Shown piece after piece: positions 60,702 through 64,000 of a stretch of 64,000 nt of DNA. The position numbers were made by a program, and so were the translations under genes. The DNA lies in contig JAHHQO010000009.1 of NCBI GenBank assembly GCA_020026335.1, positions 1 to 64,000 on the forward strand, given 5' to 3'. Below the pieces are notes generated by a model, which saw only the letters and a list, made by a program, of their open reading frames with translations, did not search any database and was not told the origin of the DNA. The stretch comes from Alistipes sp. (GTDB taxonomy: Bacteria > Bacteroidota > Bacteroidia > Bacteroidales > Rikenellaceae). The first letter of the stretch is position 1; each line of letters starts with the position of its first letter.

Positions 60702-61202
60702 ATGAATACATTTCCGCAGAGAACCGTCTCGTTCACGGGACATCGCAAATATCATGGTGAAGCACATAAGGAGCTGCGCGATACGATTGTCGAGCTGTAT
60801 CATCGCGGTTATACCACTTTTATGAGCGGTATGGCTGTGGGGTTTGATATGTACGCTGCCGAGTGTGTGCTGTCGCTGCGCAACGAATTGGAGGGGATAA
60901 GACTTGTCGCCGTTGTGCCATTCGAAGGGCATCAACTCAAATTCAGTGCGGCGGACAAGCAGCGTTTTGGGGAGATTTTGAAGCGTGCCGATGAGTGTGT
61001 GACCCTGTCGCAGGTCTATCATCAGGGCGTCTATTCCGTGCGCAATGACTATCTGGTGCGCCATGCGGACATCGTGGTGGCGTGCTATGATGGTTCGGCA
61101 GGAGGTACGCGCTACACTGTGCAGCGTGCCGAAAAGACGGGGCGCGAGGTCATCAACATCTCGCCCGATGCACCCCGACAGATTGACCTTCTTCTGTTCT
61201 GA
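60702..61202 (+). CDS. SLOG-family protein (YpsA/DUF1273-like)
   Basis: 166 aa from ATG 60702 (TATCTTTA box directly before it, so a short leader). Rossmann-like SLOG fold: RTVSFTGHRKYH start (Gly-His-Arg), TFMSGMAVGFDMYAAE (near 40-55), LVAVVPFEGHQ, HADIVVACYDGSAGGTRYTV (near 125-143). SLOG proteins bind nucleotides or NAD derivatives; YpsA affects division and copper/stress responses. No SLOG effector partner nearby, so a general role is likely. Confidence 0.85.
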   Translation: MNTFPQRTVSFTGHRKYHGEAHKELRDTIVELYHRGYTTFMSGMAVGFDMYAAECVLSLRNELEGIRLVAVVPFEGHQLKFSAADKQRFGEILKRADECVTLSQVYHQGVYSVRNDYLVRHADIVVACYDGSAGGTRYTVQRAEKTGREVINISPDAPRQIDLLLF

Positions 61203-61222
61203 TGCACGTAGAGAAAATAAGA

Positions 61223-61254
61223 AAGGCCGCAGAGCAATCTGCGGCCTTCTTTTA
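61223..61254. terminator. Bidirectional terminator
   Basis: 11-bp stem AAGGCCGCAGA/TCTGCGGCCTT, loop GCAA, T-rich tails on both strands. Confidence 0.88.
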
Positions 61255-61276
61255 TATAAGTTTTCAAACGGTAGGA

Positions 61277-62509
61277 CTACCAGTTCAAAATCTTAACGAA
61301 GTCGAACTCCTCGGGGTTGGGCACGTAAGCCTTTGCAGCCTCGTAGTCATCGGGAGTGATGAAGTTGATGATGTTCTCAACAACCGACTTGAACTTGTCA
61401 GAGTGGATATCAACCAATCTGGGAGGAATCTTGCCGGTAGTGGGATCCTGGAGATCCTTCAGGTACAGGGGCGATACGTTACCCTCTGTATCAACATATA
61501 CCATACAACCTGTCTTACCCTCGTCGAACAACTTGTGAACGCCGATACCGAGCTCCGAGCAATAGGTCAAGTCGTAAGCGATAGGAGTCTGGCAACGGAT
61601 TTCGTAACCCAACTCTACGGGACGGCTCTTTACCTTCATACCCAGCTCCTTGAGCTTCTTCTCAATCATCTCGTTGAAGATGTGAGCCTTCGATACCTTA
61701 CCCAACTCGGGGTGACCGTGGTCGTCGTAAGTGAAGTGGATACCGCTCTTGCGAATCTCCTCATCGCTCAATGCGTGGAATACACCCTCCGAGATAACGG
61801 CAGCACCGTAATCCATGCCCATAATCTTACGCTTGATGATAGACGAGATAACGAGGTTGACGATCTTCTCAACAGTGATTTCAGTCTTGTTGAACATCTC
61901 GGGGATAACAATCATGGGGTAGTGGCAAGCCTCACCGATACCGAATGCAAGGTGACCGGCCGAACGACCCATGGCAGCCAAAACGAACCAGTTGCCGCTT
62001 GTACGAGCGTCAACATAAACGGCACGTGCGATAACGGCACCCTTATCCTTTGCAGACTCGTAACCGAAGGTTGCGGTTCCCTTGGGCAGAGGAAGGTCGT
62101 TGTCGATGGTCTTGGGAACGTGGATGTTGGCGATGGGGTACTTCTTAGCCTCGAGGAACTTGGCGATACGGTTTGCAGTCGATGCAGTATCGTCACCACC
62201 TACGGTAACCAACAGCTTGATGTTGTTGTCGGTGAAGAACTTGAGGTTGAAGTTGTTCTCGAAATCCTCGGGAGTGGGCTTGAAACGGCTCATCTGGAGG
62301 AACGAACCACCCTGGTTAAAAATACCGTCGGCCATGGGGTAGCTGATGTCAACGGTGCGGGGGGTGGGGTTGAAGAGACCCGAGTAGCCCTCATGCAAAC
62401 CGATTACACGATAACCCTTGCGCAGGAAAGTCTTTGCTACGCTACCAACTACTGTGTTCATACCGGGAGCGGGACCACCACCGGTCAGAATTGCGATTGC
62501 TTCTTTCAT
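61277..62509 (-). CDS. pfp: 6-phosphofructokinase, pyrophosphate-dependent type
   Basis: 410 aa. LTGGGPAPGMN start (8-18), GGDDT near 104 and PKTIDNDLPL near 130: Asp in GGDD and Lys in PKTIDND are hallmarks of PPi-dependent enzymes, while ATP enzymes have GGDG and PGTIDND. VAAMGRSAGHLA and EGVFHAL follow. Makes fructose 1,6-bisphosphate from fructose 6-phosphate with PPi, reversible. Promoter on minus strand at 62563-62570. Confidence 0.92.
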   Translation of the reverse strand: MKEAIAILTGGGPAPGMNTVVGSVAKTFLRKGYRVIGLHEGYSGLFNPTPRTVDISYPMADGIFNQGGSFLQMSRFKPTPEDFENNFNLKFFTDNNIKLLVTVGGDDTASTANRIAKFLEAKKYPIANIHVPKTIDNDLPLPKGTATFGYESAKDKGAVIARAVYVDARTSGNWFVLAAMGRSAGHLAFGIGEACHYPMIVIPEMFNKTEITVEKIVNLVISSIIKRKIMGMDYGAAVISEGVFHALSDEEIRKSGIHFTYDDHGHPELGKVSKAHIFNEMIEKKLKELGMKVKSRPVELGYEIRCQTPIAYDLTYCSELGIGVHKLFDEGKTGCMVYVDTEGNVSPLYLKDLQDPTTGKIPPRLVDIHSDKFKSVVENIINFITPDDYEAAKAYVPNPEEFDFVKILNW

Positions 62510-62562
62510 GATAATTACGTGGTTTTATATTTAACCTAAATGTTTAGTCGTTTTTAACAGCC

Positions 62563-62570
62563 CAAAATTA
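62563..62570 (-). promoter_or_regulatory. Promoter -7 box of pfp
   Basis: TAATTTTG on the minus strand, 54 bp upstream of the start. Confidence 0.6.
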
Positions 62571-62591
62571 CTAATATTTTTTCAAAACAAC

Positions 62592-62619
62592 AAAAAAAGA
62601 GAGACCATTGAGGTCTCTC
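62592..62619 (-). terminator. Terminator of the cold-shock gene
   Basis: 8-bp stem GAGAGACC/GGTCTCTC with loop ATTGA; seven T follow on the minus strand. Confidence 0.8.
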
Positions 62620-62644
62620 GATTAAAAAAATTGGTAATTATAGT

Positions 62645-62845
62645 CTATTCAACTACAGTTACGTTCACTGCCTGTTCGCCTTTGGCACCGTTGCCAATCT
62701 CGAACTCTACTTGTTGGCCTTCATTGAGCGATTTGAAGCCCTCGGCAACAATACCTGAGAAGTGTACGAAGATTTCCTTGCCACCCTCTGCTGTGATGAA
62801 TCCGTAGCCTTTCTTGCTATCGAACCATTTCACTTGTCCTTTCAT
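62645..62845 (-). CDS. Cold-shock domain protein
   Basis: 66 aa from ATG 62845. OB-fold with RNP1 KGYGFITAEG (14-23) and RNP2-like EIFVHFSGI (26-34). It binds single-stranded nucleic acid. Members are normally short, as here. The ten codons before this start have no family match. Confidence 0.95.
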   Translation of the reverse strand: MKGQVKWFDSKKGYGFITAEGGKEIFVHFSGIVAEGFKSLNEGQQVEFEIGNGAKGEQAVNVTVVE

Positions 62846-62949
62846 AGAAAAAATGATTAAAGTGTTGTAATACAAGACGCAAATTAATGTAAAAAAAAGT
62901 CTATATCAAAACTTTTCCCCATGTTTTTTTGAATTACCAATAAAAATTG

Positions 62950-62957
62950 TATATTTG
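62950..62957 (+). promoter_or_regulatory. Promoter of the lipoprotein / radical SAM pair
   Basis: TATATTTG, 31 bp upstream of the lipoprotein start. Confidence 0.6.
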
Positions 62958-62988
62958 TTGCATCTATAAACCCCTTAAGCAGACGGCT

Positions 62989-63255
62989 ATGGATAGACGA
63001 ATGAAATTTGCGTTACTTGCCATTCTGGGCTTCTCGACAGCCTGCTCAACCGTTCGCAATACGGCTAAGGACAGCAAGAAATCGGATCAAACCTCTGAAG
63101 CAGAGGCTACGCAACAACAACAGCGTCCGAGAATTAAAGTGATGTATGGTGTTCCCAATCCCCCGATGGTGGAGGAGAAAAGCTACGAAATCGATCCCGT
63201 GATTGAGCAGCCTGACGAAGGGGACGAAGTAGTAATCGATAAGAAAAAGAAATAG
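62989..63255 (+). CDS. Small lipoprotein of an rSAM/lipoprotein system
   Basis: 88 aa from ATG 62989 (an ATG at 63001 is also possible). Signal MDRRMKFALLAILGFSTAC (Cys19 acylated), then a Ser/Glu/Gln linker, then a tail with PRIKVMYGVPNPPMVEEKSY and IDPVIEQPDEGDEV. It matches, in length, lipobox and position before a radical SAM gene, the small lipoprotein of the Bacteroidales rSAM/lipoprotein pair (TIGR04134-like). The YGVPxP region is the likely modified or recognised segment (inference). Stop TAG at 63253. Confidence 0.78.
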   Translation: MDRRMKFALLAILGFSTACSTVRNTAKDSKKSDQTSEAEATQQQQRPRIKVMYGVPNPPMVEEKSYEIDPVIEQPDEGDEVVIDKKKK

Positions 63256-63267
63256 AATCAGAAAAAA

Positions 63268-64000
63268 GTGTTTTCGCATCGCAGACTGGGGCTTCGCAAG
63301 TGGTGGGCTCTCAATATATTTTCCAATCTCTACAAAACGACTGTAAGTGAGCATCATCTCGATACGCTCTTTTGGGAGTGTACGCTCAGATGTAACCTCT
63401 CGTGCCGTCATTGTGGTAGCGATTGCAGGGTAGACCCCGGAGTGAAGGATATGCCGCTGGGCGATTTCCTCAAGGTGCTCGACGAGGAGGTGACACCTCA
63501 TGTCAACCCCGAGGAGGTATTGATTATCTTCTCGGGCGGTGAGGTTTTGGTGCGTCCCGACTTGGAGGAGGCGGGGCGAGAGGTCTCGAAGCGCGGCTAC
63601 CCGTGGGGTATGGTTACCAACGGTCTGGCACTCACCGAGGAGAAACTCGACCGACTGGTTGATGCCGGTCTGAGGAGCGTTTCGGTGAGCCTCGATGGCT
63701 TTGAACGCGAACACAACTATATCCGTGGTAATGCACGCAGCTACGAGAAGGCATTGGCGGCCGTGAGAATGGTGGCACGCCATCCCAATCTCTCCTACGA
63801 TGTCATTACCTGCGTCACCGGCTCGATGGTACCCAAATTGGAAGCCTTCCGCTCGATGCTGATTTCCGAGGGCGTGCGTTCGTGGCGTCTGTTCTCCATC
63901 TTTCCCATGGGTAGGGCGAAGAACGACAGCACACTGACGATGACCGATGCCGAGTTCCGTGCCGTGCTGGAGTTTATCCGCAAGACACGCAAAAGTAAGT
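63268..64000 (+). CDS. Radical SAM enzyme of the rSAM/lipoprotein system (5' part, runs off window)
   Basis: 244 codons, open to the window end. A [4Fe-4S] radical SAM cluster motif CNLSCRHC (CxxxCxxC, about residues 44-51) follows LFWECTLR; then IIFSGGEVLVRPD (GGE SAM-binding), WGMVTNGL and VSLDG. Matches the TIGR04133-like partner enzyme. It lies 12 bases after the lipoprotein stop and in the same reading frame; first possible start is GTG 63268. The C-terminal SPASM-type region is beyond the window. Likely modifies the adjacent lipoprotein. Confidence 0.83.
   Translation, partial: MFSHRRLGLRKWWALNIFSNLYKTTVSEHHLDTLFWECTLRCNLSCRHCGSDCRVDPGVKDMPLGDFLKVLDEEVTPHVNPEEVLIIFSGGEVLVRPDLEEAGREVSKRGYPWGMVTNGLALTEEKLDRLVDAGLRSVSVSLDGFEREHNYIRGNARSYEKALAAVRMVARHPNLSYDVITCVTGSMVPKLEAFRSMLISEGVRSWRLFSIFPMGRAKNDSTLTMTDAEFRAVLEFIRKTRKSK

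Noticed and set aside
61202..62539. 445-codon frame opposite the phosphofructokinase
   Set aside because: Runs through the terminator hairpin and is antisense to pfp; no motif.
63046..63783. 245-codon minus frame at the right edge
   Set aside because: Antisense to the lipoprotein and radical SAM genes, which have clear motifs.

Overview
The window is chromosomal DNA of an anaerobic member of the Bacteroidales, most likely an Alistipes-like (Rikenellaceae) gut bacterium. The evidence is the many TAnnTTTG -7 promoter boxes typical of Bacteroidetes, families largely restricted to that phylum (DUF5606, DUF5689, long NusB, rSAM/lipoprotein pair), a rubrerythrin, a PPi-type phosphofructokinase, and a cysteate synthase of the kind tied to sulfonolipid synthesis. 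The genus is an inference; no marker here is decisive.

Layout. 0-1.2 kb: a truncated tyrosine integrase facing the 3' end of a tRNA-Lys(UUU) gene. 1.8-7.9 kb: spermidine synthesis by the carboxy(nor)spermidine route (dehydrogenase and NspC), interleaved with a LysR regulator, a YeiH-type exporter and cysteate synthase, which together look like a sulfite-handling module. 8-10 kb: a TonB-dependent receptor. 10.1-16.6 kb: a complete histidine-degradation operon (ftcD-hutU-hutH-hutI) making glutamate and formimino-/methenyl-tetrahydrofolate. 16.7-21.2 kb: a second outer-membrane receptor and a Uup-type ABC-F ATPase. 21.3-24.3 kb: a five-gene operon of DUF134 regulator, two NifX-like proteins and two ferredoxin-domain MinD ATPases, resembling the Desulfovibrio orange-protein locus. 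24.5-25.2 kb: a secreted DUF6624 protein.

25.4-38.1 kb is accessory, visibly AT-richer DNA. It holds two tandem islands, each beginning with a shared ~135-bp end that carries a copy of the last codons of the DUF2795 gene at 38.0-38.3 kb. Island B (25.4-34.2 kb) carries a 1832-aa DUF4011-helicase-Vsr nuclease, a decayed AlbA_2-type protein and a SIR2-like NADase. Island A (34.2-38.05 kb) carries a PHP-domain ATPase with a 76-aa partner, plus wrecked XRE and DUF1016 genes. No integrase lies in either island. This is the best candidate here for an undescribed mobile defence system.

38.4-64 kb is core genome: cobalamin adenosyltransferase, a BaiN/HI0933-family flavoprotein, nusB, yajC, a glycosyltransferase broken by one stop codon, obgE, two overlapping DUF5689 lipoproteins, serB, an MscS channel, dusB, argS, purA, the etfB-etfA-acyl-CoA dehydrogenase operon, rubrerythrin, a SLOG protein, pfp, a cold-shock protein, and at the right edge a small lipoprotein followed in the same frame by a radical SAM enzyme (running off the window).

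Most gene ends carry clear intrinsic terminators, and no CRISPR array or rRNA is present.
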